Shown here: positions 1 through 11,543 of the stretch, one piece after another | How the letters are laid out: the number at the start of each line of letters is the position of its first letter | How positions within the stretch are numbered: position 1 is the stretch's first letter | Origin: Kitagawia praeruptora | Lineage: Eukaryota > Streptophyta > Magnoliopsida > Apiales > Apiaceae | Length of the DNA stretch: 64,000 bases | Reading direction: 5' to 3' | NCBI GenBank assembly: GCA_037693485.1 | Contig: CM075350.1 | Coordinates: 65,390,001-65,454,000, forward strand | Program-made: the position numbers and the translations under genes | Notes under the pieces: generated by a model | Told to the model about the DNA's origin: nothing | Seen by the model: only the letters and a program-made list of their open reading frames with translations | Databases searched by the model: none

Positions 1-1440
1 ACAGCTTGCTGTTTGTGATAACGCAGTTTACAAATGGCAAGCTGATTGTAACTAAAATGCAGTGCAGTATGAAATATGTAGTAAATAAAATGTGACACAA
101 GATCTTTTAGCCAGGTTCGACCCCTAGACCCCTATGGTCTACGTCCTGGTCCCTTACCAAACTTGGTAAGAGAATATATTATTGATCAACTATAAAACCG
201 ATTACAAGATCCAACAATATATCTCCCTTACACCCTGCTGCTTACAAATGGCTTGCTGTTTTCTGTGCTGAACTAACTCTCTAAGCAATACTTCCCAAGT
301 ATCCTTCTCTAGCCTAGTTCGACCCACCCAAAACCTTAAGCCAACCTTGTACAATAGCAAATCAATTACAACTTGAACAATACAATGATTTGAATAAGTA
401 CAACTCAACCTATGAACCCTTTGAATGTATATATGCGTGTATATGGGTTTGAGAGGTTTAATAAGATTTTGCAATGAAGGCTTTTGAAGTTGTGTAGGTA
501 ATCTTGTTTCTGCACTTGATGGATATGAAAGATATTCAAGAGTGTTCAGTAGTTTGTAGTTTGTATCACAAGAGAATATATATAGGCAAAAATCTAACGT
601 TCGGATTCAAAGAGCCGTTGAGAGATTTTTGATATGAAGAATAATGGAGGAGCTTAGAATTTCTGGATTTTAGATTGAGAGAGAAGAAGGAGCGTGTATA
701 GCAGGAGAAATATTATTGATATGATGAGGGAGACAAGAGCATGTGGAGGTCAATTAAATAAGTCAAAAGTATCATGCTACATTTCCTTATTCAAAGCAAA
801 GAATATTTTGTTCCTCAATATAGTTGATTTATGCTCTGGCGTGCTAGAATAATTCAGAAGAATCTTACAATAATCCTAAAGATGTTTCCCATAAATTTCT
901 TCTTGAAAACCGCACTGTTCTTTAAATCTGACAGACACAATCAGCTTGCTGTTTGTGAAACTGGCACGCTGTTTCTAAAATTGGATTGCTATTTGTGATA
1001 TACTGATTATATAATCAGTAAGTTATTTTGTCCTGCAAAACCAAGTTAGAACAGTACCGAAATAACATAGCAAGTTCATGCCAGCTTGATGTTTTGGTTC
1101 TGGTGAGCTAAACAGATAGATGGCTTTATACTTCTGCATTTCCATTTCATCAACCAAGTTTCCTGAGAGCATAGATATGTCTAGTTGATCTTTATCTACA
1201 GGAATTCTGAACAGTTGAAAATGGCTTGCTATTTGCGTATTGACTGTGTGCAAATGGCTTGCCAAACTGTCACTGTTGTAGCACCAATTGGCTTGCTATT
1301 TGTATATTCTGATTAAACAATCAGTAGGCTAAATTTCCCTGCAAAACCAAGTTAGTACAACATAGAAATCGCATGATGTTTTATATCAAACAAAAAGCAA
1401 TCAGCTTGCTGAATGTGATCATCAAAACAATAGGAGTATC
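1..1440. repeat. LTR-like noncoding repeat region with recurrent TTGCTRTTTG words
   Basis: No credible coding region is visible. The core GGCTTGCTATTTGT or close variants (also GCTTGCTGTTTGTGA) recurs about nine times, near 5, 35, 247, 942, 985, 1221, 1250, 1289 and 1401. A degenerate direct duplication is present: about 985-1070 resembles about 1291-1372 (TTGCTATTTGT, CTGATTAWAYAATCAGTA, then CTGCAAAACCAAGTTAG). The region abuts a truncated copia pol, so it is probably part of another retroelement or LTR inserted at about 1440. Neither LTR ends nor a target duplication could be identified. Confidence 0.45.
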
Positions 1441-2154
1441 ACAACCAAACTGGATTTGGATCCTAAAGGAAAGAAAGTGGATTCTAGTACCTACAGTGGC
1501 ATGGTGGGATCGTTGCTATATCTAATTGCTAGCGGACCAGACATTATGTTTGCTACATGTCTCTGTGCAGGGTGTCAAGTTGATCCAAAAGAATCACACT
1601 TGGTAGCAATCACGAGAATCTTTAGGTATCTTAAAGGCACTCCAAACTTAGGCCTTTGGTATCCTAAAGATACTGGATTTGACTTGATTGGTTATTCGGA
1701 TTCAAACTATGCTGGATGCAAGATTGACAGAAAAAGTACAACATGAAGCTGTCAATTTCTTGGTGGAAGATTAGTGTCATGGTTTAACAAGAAGCAGCAT
1801 TCTGTATCTACTTCAATTGCAGAAGCTGAATACATTGCAGCTGGAAGTTGCTGTGCTCAAATTCTTTGGATTAAAAATCAGCTAATGGATTATGGTTTAG
1901 AGTTGTCCAATATCCCTATTTATTGTGATGACACTAGTGCCATAACCATATCAGATAATCCAGTTCAATACTCCGGGACAAAGCACATTGATATCAGACA
2001 TAATTTCTTAAGAGAGCATGTTGAAAAGGGAACTGTGAAGCTGATTTATGTTGTAACAGAAAAGCAACTTGCAGATATCTTTACGAAGCCACTAGATGAA
2101 GCAACCTTCAACAGGTTGGTAAGTGAATTGGGAATGCTAAATCTGGTATGTTAA
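1441..2154 (+). pseudogene. Ty1/copia pol fragment: end of reverse transcriptase plus RNase H, 5'-truncated, one nonsense codon
   Basis: The translation shows hallmarks of the copia pol C-terminus: SLLYLIASGPDIMFA, FRYLKGTPNLGLWYP, YSDSNYAGCKIDRKST, then SWFNKKQHSVSTSIAEAEY, KHIDIRHNFLREHV and QLADIFTKPLDEATF. In living elements these form the RT thumb and the RNase H domain that degrades the RNA of the RNA/DNA hybrid. An in-frame TGA at 1744-1746 replaces the glycine codon expected after DRKST, in the motif normally read DRKSTTG. The reading frame starts abruptly at about 1441 (TTKLDLDPKGKK), so the rest of pol, integrase, protease and gag are missing. The natural stop is TAA at 2152-2154. 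Confidence 0.9.
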
Positions 2155-2479
2155 CTTACTAGTTTTTACATTTTCAATGTGGTTAAATCGTAGCTTATGA
2201 CCGTATCTCTCAATGTTACTGCCATGAGAAGTTACTATCTTAAGTGCTACTTGTTTATTTGACAGCATGTTTGCTATGACTAGGCTAAATTCAAATCACA
2301 TGCCTGTTTTAATTTATGTAATGAGTAGTCACGTGATATTAACTTAATTCATACGCGTGCTAGTGATAAGTATTCGCGTCATTTGAAATTACCCCGGGTA
2401 TTTGTCAGTCTTTTTAATTTAAAGTTTAATTACTTCATTAAAAAGAGGCAGTTGGAAGCTGTAGAGTCACTTAATGTGT

Positions 2480-2487
2480 TATAAATA
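2480..2487 (+). promoter_or_regulatory. TATA box (TATAAATA) for the small downstream gene
   Basis: TATAAATA sits about 55 bases before the ATG at 2542 and is followed by a CA-rich leader. The preceding 300 bases (2155-2479) hold no ORF. This suggests an internal promoter downstream of the copia pol remnant. Inferred from position and motif only. Confidence 0.45.
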
Positions 2488-2541
2488 AGACCGAAGCCAA
2501 ACCCTTAGTTCTCACTTAACACACTAAGAACTCTAGAGAAA

Positions 2542-2760
2542 ATGAGTAAGAGGAAGGCTGAGGAAATGTCTACGTCCAAGGTACCAACAGAAGGTGTGCC
2601 GAACCAACAGAAGGAGGTTGCTGCTGAGCATCCCCTTGATCCATTCCTTGATAAGCTTCAAGCTTATCTGGATGTAAAAGGAATCACAGAGGAGAAGGAG
2701 ATAGAGAAAGTTATGGAGCAGCTACTGGTGGAAGCTCTTGAAGAGCTTAACAAAAAATAG
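2542..2760 (+). CDS. Small 72-aa charged protein, unknown function
   Basis: An ATG-initiated ORF of 72 codons lies between the copia RNase H remnant and the accessory ORF. The protein is strongly charged (Lys/Glu-rich). Residues 1-30 look disordered. Residues about 33-70 (PLDPFLDKLQAYLDV, then EEKEIEKVMEQLLVEALEEL) look like amphipathic helix. No known domain is recognised. It has a TATA-like box about 55 bases upstream, an A-rich leader, and AATAAAA at 2808 as a candidate polyadenylation signal, so it resembles a self-contained gene riding in a retroelement. The 3' flank from about 2767 onward is duplicated at 4941-5086, but the coding part is not. Confidence 0.45.
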   Translation: MSKRKAEEMSTSKVPTEGVPNQQKEVAAEHPLDPFLDKLQAYLDVKGITEEKEIEKVMEQLLVEALEELNKK

Positions 2761-2766
2761 TTTTCA

Positions 2767-4940
2767 GTTCTTAAGAACTACTTTGTATTGTTTTTAAGTT
2801 TTTTTTTAATAAAAAGTTTATCGTTTCACCTTCCCAGTGTTTTGCATGCTGTTCTTCTCCTTTACTCTCAACTATTTGTGAATGGTTATTTGTTTACTTG
2901 TTTGTGTGTATGGATGTTTGTGGATGTATGCTAAACTAACAAATACGTGCTTAAATCGATTAAAATGCTATTTGGTAATTTTCGCTTAAGCAATAGGCAA
3001 AGTCGATTAAAATTCATGACTCAAATTATTTCCGCTTAAGTTGCTGTCAATAAGTGAAGATGCTGTCACGATATGCATGCCTTGACAGCAAGTTTCTTAG
3101 ACAACACAAAGGAAAAAGTCTCTGTCATGAAATTTAAAGGAAATTGTATAAATTGCTTAATGATGATAGTATGTTCTTGCGACGATGTTACTGTCAAGCA
3201 AAACCTTCTGTCATCCTCTCAAAATTACTAATGAATTTGTTACAGCACACAGGTTACTGTCAAGATTAGTGGACCGAATTAATTGGGATTTTACCTCCAC
3301 GATTTACAGCCACTAAAAAGTAACTACCCACGACACCACGTGACTGATTAATGGGCTAAGACATTGCTACTTTCCCCTTTCTCAGTAAAAATTTGCTATT
3401 TTCATGTAAGCAACTGTCAAACACACAAACATTTAACTCTCAACAGAACCTCTCTCTCAAAAGCAAAAATCTCTCTCCAAAACTCAAAGCAAGAAATGGC
3501 ACCCAAACAATCCTCTTCTCAAACAAACTTTGTTGGTATTCTCACTGCTGGAGATGCTGGTGAAGGTTTTAAAGGACTCGTATCCTTTATCAACAAGTCC
3601 TATCTGGGTCATGCTATAACATCTACACCATCTTTGAACCTAGAAAGACTTGAAGAATTCTGGAACACTGCCCATGTTCCAGGAGGTGCAGGTAATGACA
3701 CTATAAATTGCTCAATCAAAGGAGTTACCCACACTCTCACAATAAAAGGCATCAATGAAGCTTTAGGAACTGGACTGCAAGCTAAGGAATCATACAAGGA
3801 ACTTGCAAGTGATGAAACCCTAGAGAAGTTTTTCTTGAAAATTGGGTATTCTGGTCCTGTTCTTGAAGAGGGTACAACAAAATGGTACTCAACTGGTGAA
3901 ATGGACAGATTGCATTTGAGAAAAGAATGGAGCATGGTTTTTGATGTCATGGTGAAGGTTTTCTCAACCAAAACCACTGGCTAGAATGGAATTCCCTCAT
4001 ATATCAAGAAGCTCACTCACTCTCTAGTCCATGGATACAAAGTGGATGTAGGAAAGTTGCTTATGAGTCAACTGAAGTCAGCTCTGAGCAGGAAGGTACA
4101 TGTCTATCCTCGCTTTCTTAAAATGTGTTTGAATTCATTAGGTGGTATTGATGATAATGCATCTCTTACAATGGAATACAATGTTTTGAAAAGAAATACA
4201 CACACATCGCTCAATTCACAAAATTCAAATGCACATATTCCACTCTATTTCACCAAGCACATGGCTGATCAAGAGCCTAATCTTGATTTTGCACTACCCT
4301 CTAGGTATGTTATCTTCTCCCTTGAGAATGAAGCTGAATTAGACCCAAATTTAGTTAACCCACATTCTACTCAATACATTCCTATCAGATCATCTAGACA
4401 ACCAAAGACCACAAAAACAACTCTGCAAGAATCCAAGAAAAGACCCTTGGAAACTAGTGTTGGTAGTAGTTCTGAGAATGTTGAGGGAGAAACTGCACAT
4501 GATGCAGCAAATAAGGATGTTAGTGAAAGTGAACCCACAGTGGTTCCTCTTGAGCCTAAGAAGAAGAGAGCTAAGAGAGGCAAAGCCACTGTCAGCCACC
4601 CCACAGTCTCACAAAAGGTTGTGGAGGATAAAATGGAATCAAACACATCCCTAGGTGCTTCTTCTCAACAAGAAGTATCTATTGAAGCTGGCCTGTCTCC
4701 CATGGCATCCTGTAAAGAGTCAGCACAATCTCATGTATCACTCATGAGGAGCCTACACTTACAGAAATGAACACGGAGTTAGGGCACAATGAGGGTCATG
4801 AAACTTCTACTCTTGATGTTCCACAAGTTGCCCCTGTGGAACAGTAAAAAATCTCTTCTATACCATCATCTTCTTTATTCTCTACTCCATCAATTATTTC
4901 TTCTCATCAACCTAGAGAAGGGGACAGTCCCAACCCTTCA
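2767..4940 (+). repeat. Tandem-duplication unit A of the copia accessory region
   Basis: Unit A starts just after the small ORF (TTCTTAAGAACTACTT) and runs through the accessory ORF. At about 4941 the sequence jumps back to a diverged copy of 2767 onward (GTTAAGAACTACTTG...). This marks the junction with unit B (4941-5086 plus 10959-13910). The junction falls at CCCTTCAG, where unit B instead continues into GTTTTGATCATCC at about 12385. The direct-repeat arrangement is seen in the sequence; unequal recombination as its cause is inference. Confidence 0.8.
3496..4940 (+). pseudogene. Copia-style accessory ORF downstream of pol, copy A (broken)
   Basis: ATG at 3496 (MAPKQSSSQTNF) opens a frame whose N-terminal ~160 residues carry the pattern SYLGHAITSTPSL, LEEFWNTAHV, IKGVTHTLTIKGINEALG. 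This resembles the extra ORF that follows pol in several plant copia families. That comparison is from general knowledge of such elements, and the function is unknown. The frame is interrupted by TAG at 3982-3984, in the same frame as the following 242 codons, probably from a Trp codon. It shifts at about 4736, where copy B has one more base (CATGTACTCACTC against CATGTATCACTC), and then stops at 4770. The second half is low-complexity, Ser/Thr/Lys-rich, with a KKKRAKR-type basic cluster that could be a nuclear localisation signal. The copy ends at the duplication junction. Confidence 0.7.
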
Positions 4941-5082
4941 GGTTAAGAACTACTTGTATTATTTTAAGTTTTTATTTAATGAAATGACCGTTTTATCTTC
5001 TTAGTATTCTTGCATGTCATTCATTATCGTCTTCTCATCTTTAGCTATGTGCAAATAGTTGTCTGTTTGCTTGCTTGTGTGT

Positions 5083-5086
5083 ATGG
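5083..5086. other. Target-site duplication ATGG, left
   Basis: ATGG precedes the left end of the LTR element and is repeated at 10959-10962 on the right. The unoccupied site is visible in unit A as GTGTATGGATGTTTG, which supports the boundary. The duplication is 4 bp as read; a fifth base differs between the sides. Confidence 0.65.
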
Positions 5087-6688
5087 CAAAAACTTGTTAA
5101 CACAAAATCACGCAAGCGTACATGGTCACAAGTAATATAGATATAAGTTGAGTTCGTTCGCACAGAGATCTGGTTTTTAATTCAGTATTGTACCTATGCA
5201 ACAATGTTTGGTTTTAATTCACTGCTAAGACAATTAACAAATTTGGGTTTTAATTAACTAAATCTAACTAAGAAGCAAATAAACAAACTAAAAATTAACT
5301 AACTAACGAGAATTGGAATCGAATTACTTCTGCAAGAGGAAACATGGGATCCTAACTTCATTAAATACTTTGCTTAGATCTGACGCCTTTAATCACTATA
5401 TGCAATGGTTATGATATCTGATCGGATAACACGAAACAAGTACACGCTACCTGTCAGCATACGTATACCAAACTAAACATACATCCACAAAAGAGATAGA
5501 AGATGAATAGACACCAATTATGCTTAGACCCTATATGTCTATAGAATTTGAAAACATAACGGTTGAAGAGCAAGTTATCCATAAAGATCACATAGGGCAA
5601 TATAAGTATTCTCATCTCATACTACGAAGTTGATAAACAATCATGAACCTATGCTAGCATGGCAAGTTCTAAATCTCAAGATCCACTTTCACTTCACAAG
5701 AGATTAACAAATTAGATGTTCATGACGCATCTATCAATTAAGCATAACCATACGAGGATATCAAATATACATCACACACAGATCTTTAAAGCATCAAGAT
5801 ACTAAAGCTCCATAAATAAATCCGTTAGAATCCCATGACAACGATTAGTTCATAATTGAACCGCTCGTCATCATGGGATCTGATGAAACCATGATAAAAA
5901 CAAAGTATGAAAAGATACAAATAAAACTAAAGTAATTGATATGTAATCATTCTCCTTTTTCTGTCCCCCAAGATGTGTATTTATAGCCCCAATTTGCCTC
6001 TCCATCAAGCAATTGCCATCTTTGAGTTGGAATAGAATTATGGCAATTTCCATCTTTAAACGGGATAAGATTTGAAAATCCATGTATAAGACTGATTCTG
6101 AAAAATACCAGCCGCCCAGGGTAATTACCATACTGATTAGAAGTAGGAATTGTGGCAATTTCCTGTTTAGAATTGAATTCTGGTAATTTCTGTTGATTCT
6201 GTTTTGAAGGAAAATTCTCTTTAATAATTCTGGACTCCGGACCACCTTAGAATGATAGAAAATTCCGTTATCTTCGCGTGGACAGTTGAATCGTCCAAAA
6301 TGGACTTGTAGAACTCAAAATATGGCCAAAACAAAATCAGAAATTTTGGCTGATTTTTCACCCGCTGATTGCTACTGTTCATGCGCGCCCGCGCCCTGTT
6401 CACGCACTGTTCACGCGCGCCCACGCCAGAACGCTGCCCGTTTGCTGATTTTGCTCTATTTTCTTCGTTTTAACTCCGATTTTCATTCCGTTTCTTCCAG
6501 CTCTCTCGCAATTTGATGTACTGTTATTATTTAAGCTCAAAACCCACCATTTAAGAATGGAAAACATCATCCCACATCCGACTCTTATTCCTGCACAAAT
6601 TCACTAAAAACACATCAAAAACACCACATACTTGAGTTCAAGTCATCAATTCAAGCCGATACGAAGCATTCCAAGTGGATATAACATA
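5087..6688 (-). repeat. LTR (3' LTR in element orientation)
   Basis: Near-identical to 9319-10958 along its length, with small indels. One is a ~28-base stretch around 6160 that is absent from the other copy. Another is a shorter GC-rich CGCGCCC minisatellite at about 6380-6430. On the minus strand the repeat begins near TGTTATATCCACTTGG. The outer edge against ATGG is clear; the inner edge is uncertain by about 15 bases. Confidence 0.85.
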
Positions 6689-8187
6689 TATACAACTAAC
6701 TAGTACCACTTCCGTAGGTGATCACGGTTGCATTTGGCATATGCAACAAGCCCTTTAAACCCTTAGGCAGCCCTAGTGGACGAGTAAGGTCTCGTGAGGA
6801 CCTATAGCGAATGTACCCACAAAATCCATTTAACCTAATGCAATGCAATGCATGAATGCAACTAAATGAAAAATGCAAGATCCCCTTCAAACTCACCAAA
6901 ACCAACTAACAAGCAAATATCTCAAAGAATGCAAATAAATCCAAATAGAGCTCGACTAAGTCCCCGTATACTAACAATACATGACAGAAACGTGCGTGTG
7001 TGCGATGCTCATCAGAAATACTCCCAACACTAGATAAAAAATCGTACCTATTCTTCGCCAAGACAATCACAGGTTTATAAATAGAATAGACTGTAGACAC
7101 TTCATAACCTAGAAACACCTCCATCCTCATTCAAGTTACCCAAGAATTCATGCTTTATTATTACACTTCGACACATAATACTATATACAATTCGCATGCT
7201 TATTTAACCGTGCAATGAATGAGACCCTAAAAGGCTTATACAATAATACCCATGTAGCGAGCGTAAGGTCAGTAATCCCAAACCATAAGGGCTTTAGGTT
7301 ACTAGGACTAAATCCCCTCAGACTTAATTACTCGAGTATTAAAGAGCTCACTCGTGGTTAATTTTGCATTTAACGATTGGACTTTTGACTCTTTTCTCTT
7401 TTTTTCTTTTTTCTTCTTTTTTTTTGATTTTTTTTTTTCATGTAATCTGGAATGAGAATTCTCAATTCCAACCCTAGACTACTTATATAAATATGAGCCG
7501 GCTACTAGCCATTTGACACCTAGCCATTATTTAACAAATATTAACAACTTGCATGAAATCCCTGGTTTCCCCCAAACTTAGACTTTAGTACTCCTACGCC
7601 ATCAAGGGAATAACGAAAATTCTAAATATAATCAAGTGATTAAATCTCAAAACATCCAAACAAGCATAACCTCAACCTAGCCCAAAAGCACCCAATGAGA
7701 CTGTGTAAAAGTTTTGTTCCCGTAACATGCAAGTCAATTTCGTAGAAACTATAAATCAACCCTCTACTCATCATTACCACACTCAATTAAACATCTACCT
7801 ATCAATCAGAATCAGCTCGTCCTAAGAGATCATGAATTATGCATGCCATGAAAATGCAACTAACATGAACTCACATGGTATACGAAAATAAAATAACAGA
7901 ATGTCCTACATGAAACAAACATAAATAATACGAACAAACATGCATGAATTACTACTAATATGCAAAGCATGATATCCTACATGAACACATAAATACTACA
8001 CATAAATAACTATATACAATACTTATCCCCTAAACCACCCCCAAACTTAAAAGATTCAATGTCCTCATTGAATGGAAGTAAATACAAGGGATAGTAGGAA
8101 ACATACCTAAAAATATCGAAATACATGGGTTGCCTCCCACGAAGCACTTCTTTAACGTCATTAGCTTGACCTTCTTCCAAGCCTCCA

Positions 8188-9204
8188 TTAAGGATGATAA
8201 TAGTTTGCCTGTTCCTCTCTTCGTGAGACTTCATCGTCATCACAGCAACACACTTTTTGCCACTTCTCGTTTGGCCTATTCGTATAACAGCTATGTCCTA
8301 TTCCAATGCCTTCATCGATTGACCCAAAATCTGTCAATTTGTAGAACAACACACATTCGCGGGCTTCGCTTGAATATAATGGAGGAGGGTAAATATAAGT
8401 TGCTGAAGCCTTTGGTTCCTCAAAAAGAACTTCCTCCATTGGCTCTAATGCGCTACCTCCATCTTTAAACTCTGAGACAAGTAGAAGACCTGCATCTTTC
8501 CCATGTTCATCAGCCTCTTGGTACGCACATACCAATTCTTGAAATTTCCACAGCTCACCAGTGTCTGTCCCAATTTGTGCCCCTTCCAAATCATCCACCA
8601 TACTAGCATGATCAAATTCCTCACATGGCTTGTGAACACTCACCTCACCTTGGAATTTGCCTTCCTCAATTATGCATGCAGTACCTTGCTCCAAGTCACC
8701 GTTACTCTCTGGAATTGCCTCTAGTATGAATTGCTGTTTCTCTTGTTCCAAGGCACTCACAGCTCAAGTAACTAGTATCTTCAAAGATTTGAGAGACTCC
8801 TCATTACTCTTTGCAAGCATCCTAAGCTCCTCCATAGTTACAACCTCATCTGACTGAAAATTAGGAGTAGGTTGCTGATGTTGAAACTCTTCACTACCAA
8901 AGACATATGACATATCTGGAACATCTTGCTGGTACTGTTGAGGATGGTATTGGAAATATGGTTGTTCCTCATAAGTGACATATGGCATATTTGGAACATC
9001 TTGCTGGTACTGTTGAGGATGATATTGAAAATATGGTTGTTCCTCATAAGTGACATATGGATCAACCCCTTCGTAGTAACAATACTGTGAACGATCATGA
9101 ACGCCCAAACATTGCTCACATTGCTGAGGCATGGATGTCCTCGAATATGCCCACCATGGCAACTCCTCGCATGCCATCTTCAAACACTCAAGTACCTGAA
9201 ACAC
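8188..9204 (-). pseudogene. Gag-like ORF of the LARD element with an in-frame stop
   Basis: Read leftward from ATG at 9204, the frame runs 146 codons, meets TGA at 8764-8766, then stays open in the same frame to 8188. The N-terminal part has CEQCLGVHDRSQYC, close to a retroviral CCHC zinc knuckle (C-x2-C-x3-H-x5-C), followed by two near-perfect 26-residue repeats of the type YVTYEEQPYFQYHPQQYQQD (DNA repeats at about 8920-8990 and 8985-9060). The second half is acidic, with no recognised domain. A fragment ending in VKEVLRGRQPMYFD lies in another frame at 8010-8243, so a frameshift is likely near 8230. The product would be a nucleic-acid-binding structural protein; this copy is dead. Confidence 0.55.
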
Positions 9205-9300
9205 ACCAAACTAAACAAGATAGATAAGAAAAACAAATCCGAGTCAGTGAACGCTAACGACCACTATTGACAAGCACATAAACCAAAAATAAAACACCAA

Positions 9301-9319
9301 TGATCCCTGGCAGCGGCGC
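9301..9319 (-). other. Primer-binding site, tRNA-Asp type
   Basis: The plus strand reads TGATCCCTGGCAGCGGCGC, nearly the 3' end of tRNA-Asp (CGATCCCCGGCAACGGCGCCA is the usual plant sequence from memory). It immediately abuts the right-hand LTR. It is not a tRNA gene because the rest of a cloverleaf is absent. Confidence 0.7.
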
Positions 9320-10958
9320 AAAAAACTTGTTAACACAAAATCACGCAAGCGTACGTGGTCACAAGTAATATAGATATAAGTTGAGTTCGTTCCCACAGAG
9401 ATCTGGTTTTTAATTCAGTATTGTACCTATGCAACAATGTATGGTTTTAATTCACTGCTAAGACAATTAACAAATTTGGGTTTTAATTAACTAAATCTAA
9501 CTAAAAAGCAAATTAACAAACTAAAAATTAACTAACTAACGAGAATTGGAATCGAATTACTTCTGCAAGAGGAAACATGGGATCCTAACTTCATTAAATA
9601 CTTTGCTTAGATCTGACGCCTTTAATCACAATATGCAATGGTTATGATATCTGATCGGATAACACGAAACAAGTACACGCTACCTGTCAACATACGTATA
9701 CCAAACTAAACATACATCCACAAAAGAGATAGAAGATGAATAGACACCAATTATGCTTAGACCCTATATGTCTATAGAATTTGAAAACATAACGGTTGAA
9801 GAGCAAGTTATCCATAAAGATCACATAGGGCAATATAAGTATTCTCATCTCATACTATGAATCATGTTGATAAACAATCATGAACCTATGCTAGCATGGC
9901 AAGTTCTAAATCTCAAGATCCACTTTCACTTCACAAGAGATTAATAAATTAGATGTTCATGACGCATCTATAAATTAAGCATAACCATACGAGGATATCA
10001 AATATACATCACATACAGATCTTTAAAGCATCAAGATACTAAAGCTCCATAAATAAATCCGTTAGAATCCCATGACAACGATTAGTTCATAATTGAACCG
10101 CTCGTCATCATGGGATCTGATGAAACCATGATAAAAACAAAGTATGAAAAGATACAAATAAAACTAAAGTAATTTATATGTAATCGTTCTCCTTTTTCTG
10201 TCCCCCAAGATGTGTATTTATAGCCCCAATTTGCCTCTCCATCAAGCAATTGCCATCTTTGAGTTGGAATAGAATTGTGGCAATTTCCATCTTTAAACGG
10301 GATAAGATTTGCAAATACATGTATAAGACTGATTCTGAAAAATACCAGCCGCCCAGGGTAATAACCATACTGATTAGAAGTAGGAATTGTGGCAATTTCT
10401 GTTGATTCTGTTTTGAAGGAAAATTATCTTTAATAATTCTGGACTCCGGACCACCTTAGAATGATAGAAAATTCCGTTATCTTCGCGTGGACAGTTGAAT
10501 CGTCCAAAACGGACTTGTAGAACTCAAGATATGGCCAAAACAAAATCAGAAATTCTGGCTGATTTTTCACCCGCTGACTGCTACTGTTCATGTGCGCCCG
10601 CGCCCTGTTCATGCACTGTTCACGCACGCCCGCGCCCTTTTCACGCACTGTTCACGCGCGCCCTTTTCACGCACTGTTCACGCACGCCCGCACACTGCCC
10701 GTTTGCTGATTTTGCTCTATTTTCTTCGTTTTAACTCCGATTTTCATTCCATTTCTTCCGGCTCTCTTGCAATTTGATGTACTGTTATTCTTTTAGCTCA
10801 AAACCCACCATTTAAGAATGGAAAACATCATCCCACATCCGAATCTTATTCCTGCATAAATTCACTAAAAACACATCAAAAACACCACATACTTGAGTTC
10901 AAGTCATCAATTGAAGCCGATACGAAGCATTCCAAGTGGATATAACATCCACTTATCA
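9319..10958 (-). repeat. LTR (5' LTR in element orientation)
   Basis: Partner of 5087-6688. It ends on the plus strand with CCACTTATCA, then the duplicated ATGG. It contains an expanded GC-rich minisatellite at about 10587-10700 (CTGTTCACGCRCGCCC-type units) that is about twice as long as in the other LTR. Confidence 0.85.
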
Positions 10959-11543
10959 ATGGATGTTTGTGGATGTGTGCTAAAACTAACAAATATGTGC
11001 CTAAATCGATTAAAATGCTATTTTGTAATTTTCGCTTAAGCAATAGGCAAAGTCGATTAAAATTCATGACATAAATTATTTCCGCTTAAGTTGCTGTCAA
11101 TAAGTGAAGATGCTGTCACGATGTGCCTTGATAGCAAGTTTCTTAGACGACACAATGGAAAAAGTCTCTGTCATGAAATTTAAAGGAAATTGTATAAATT
11201 GCTTAATGATGACAGTATGTTCTTGCGACGATGTTACTGTCAAGCAAAACCTGTTGTCATCCTCTCAAAATTAGTAATGAATTTGTTACAGCGCACAGGT
11301 TACTGCCAAGATTAGTGGACCGAATTAATTGGGATTTTACCTACACGATTTACAGCCACTAAAAAGTAACTACCCACGACACCACGTGACTGATTAATGG
11401 GCTAAGACATTGCTACTTTCCATTTCTCAGTAAGACATTTGCTATTTTCATGTAAGCAACTGTCAAACACACAAACACACAACTTTCGACAGAACCTCTC
11501 TCTCTCAAACACAAAAATCTCTCTCCAAAGCTCAAAGTAAGAA

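Larger units (their letters stand above)
5087..10958 (-). mobile_element. Non-autonomous LTR retrotransposon (LARD-like, tRNA-Asp primer type), minus orientation
   Basis: Two ~1.6-kb direct repeats (5087-6688 and 9319-10958) bracket about 2.6 kb. Next to the right-hand repeat, the plus-strand text CCTGGCAGCGGCGC is a slightly mutated copy of the 3' end of plant tRNA-Asp. It therefore acts as a primer-binding site read on the minus strand, and the element is transcribed leftward. The internal region encodes only a broken gag-like ORF (8188-9204). No protease, RT, integrase or RNase H is visible, so mobilisation would have to be in trans, as for Athila-like LARDs. The remaining internal DNA (6690-8187) is noncoding, with a T-rich stretch at 7389-7438. 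Confidence 0.85.

Noticed and set aside
3609..3977. 122-codon minus-strand ORF
   Set aside because: Antisense of the accessory ORF, which has the family-like residues on the plus strand.
8188..8760. Independent 190-aa acidic host protein
   Set aside because: In frame with the upstream gag-like ORF across one stop and located inside an LTR element.
9295..9325. tRNA-Asp gene
   Set aside because: Only the 3' 18 or so bases match; it is a retroelement primer-binding site next to an LTR.
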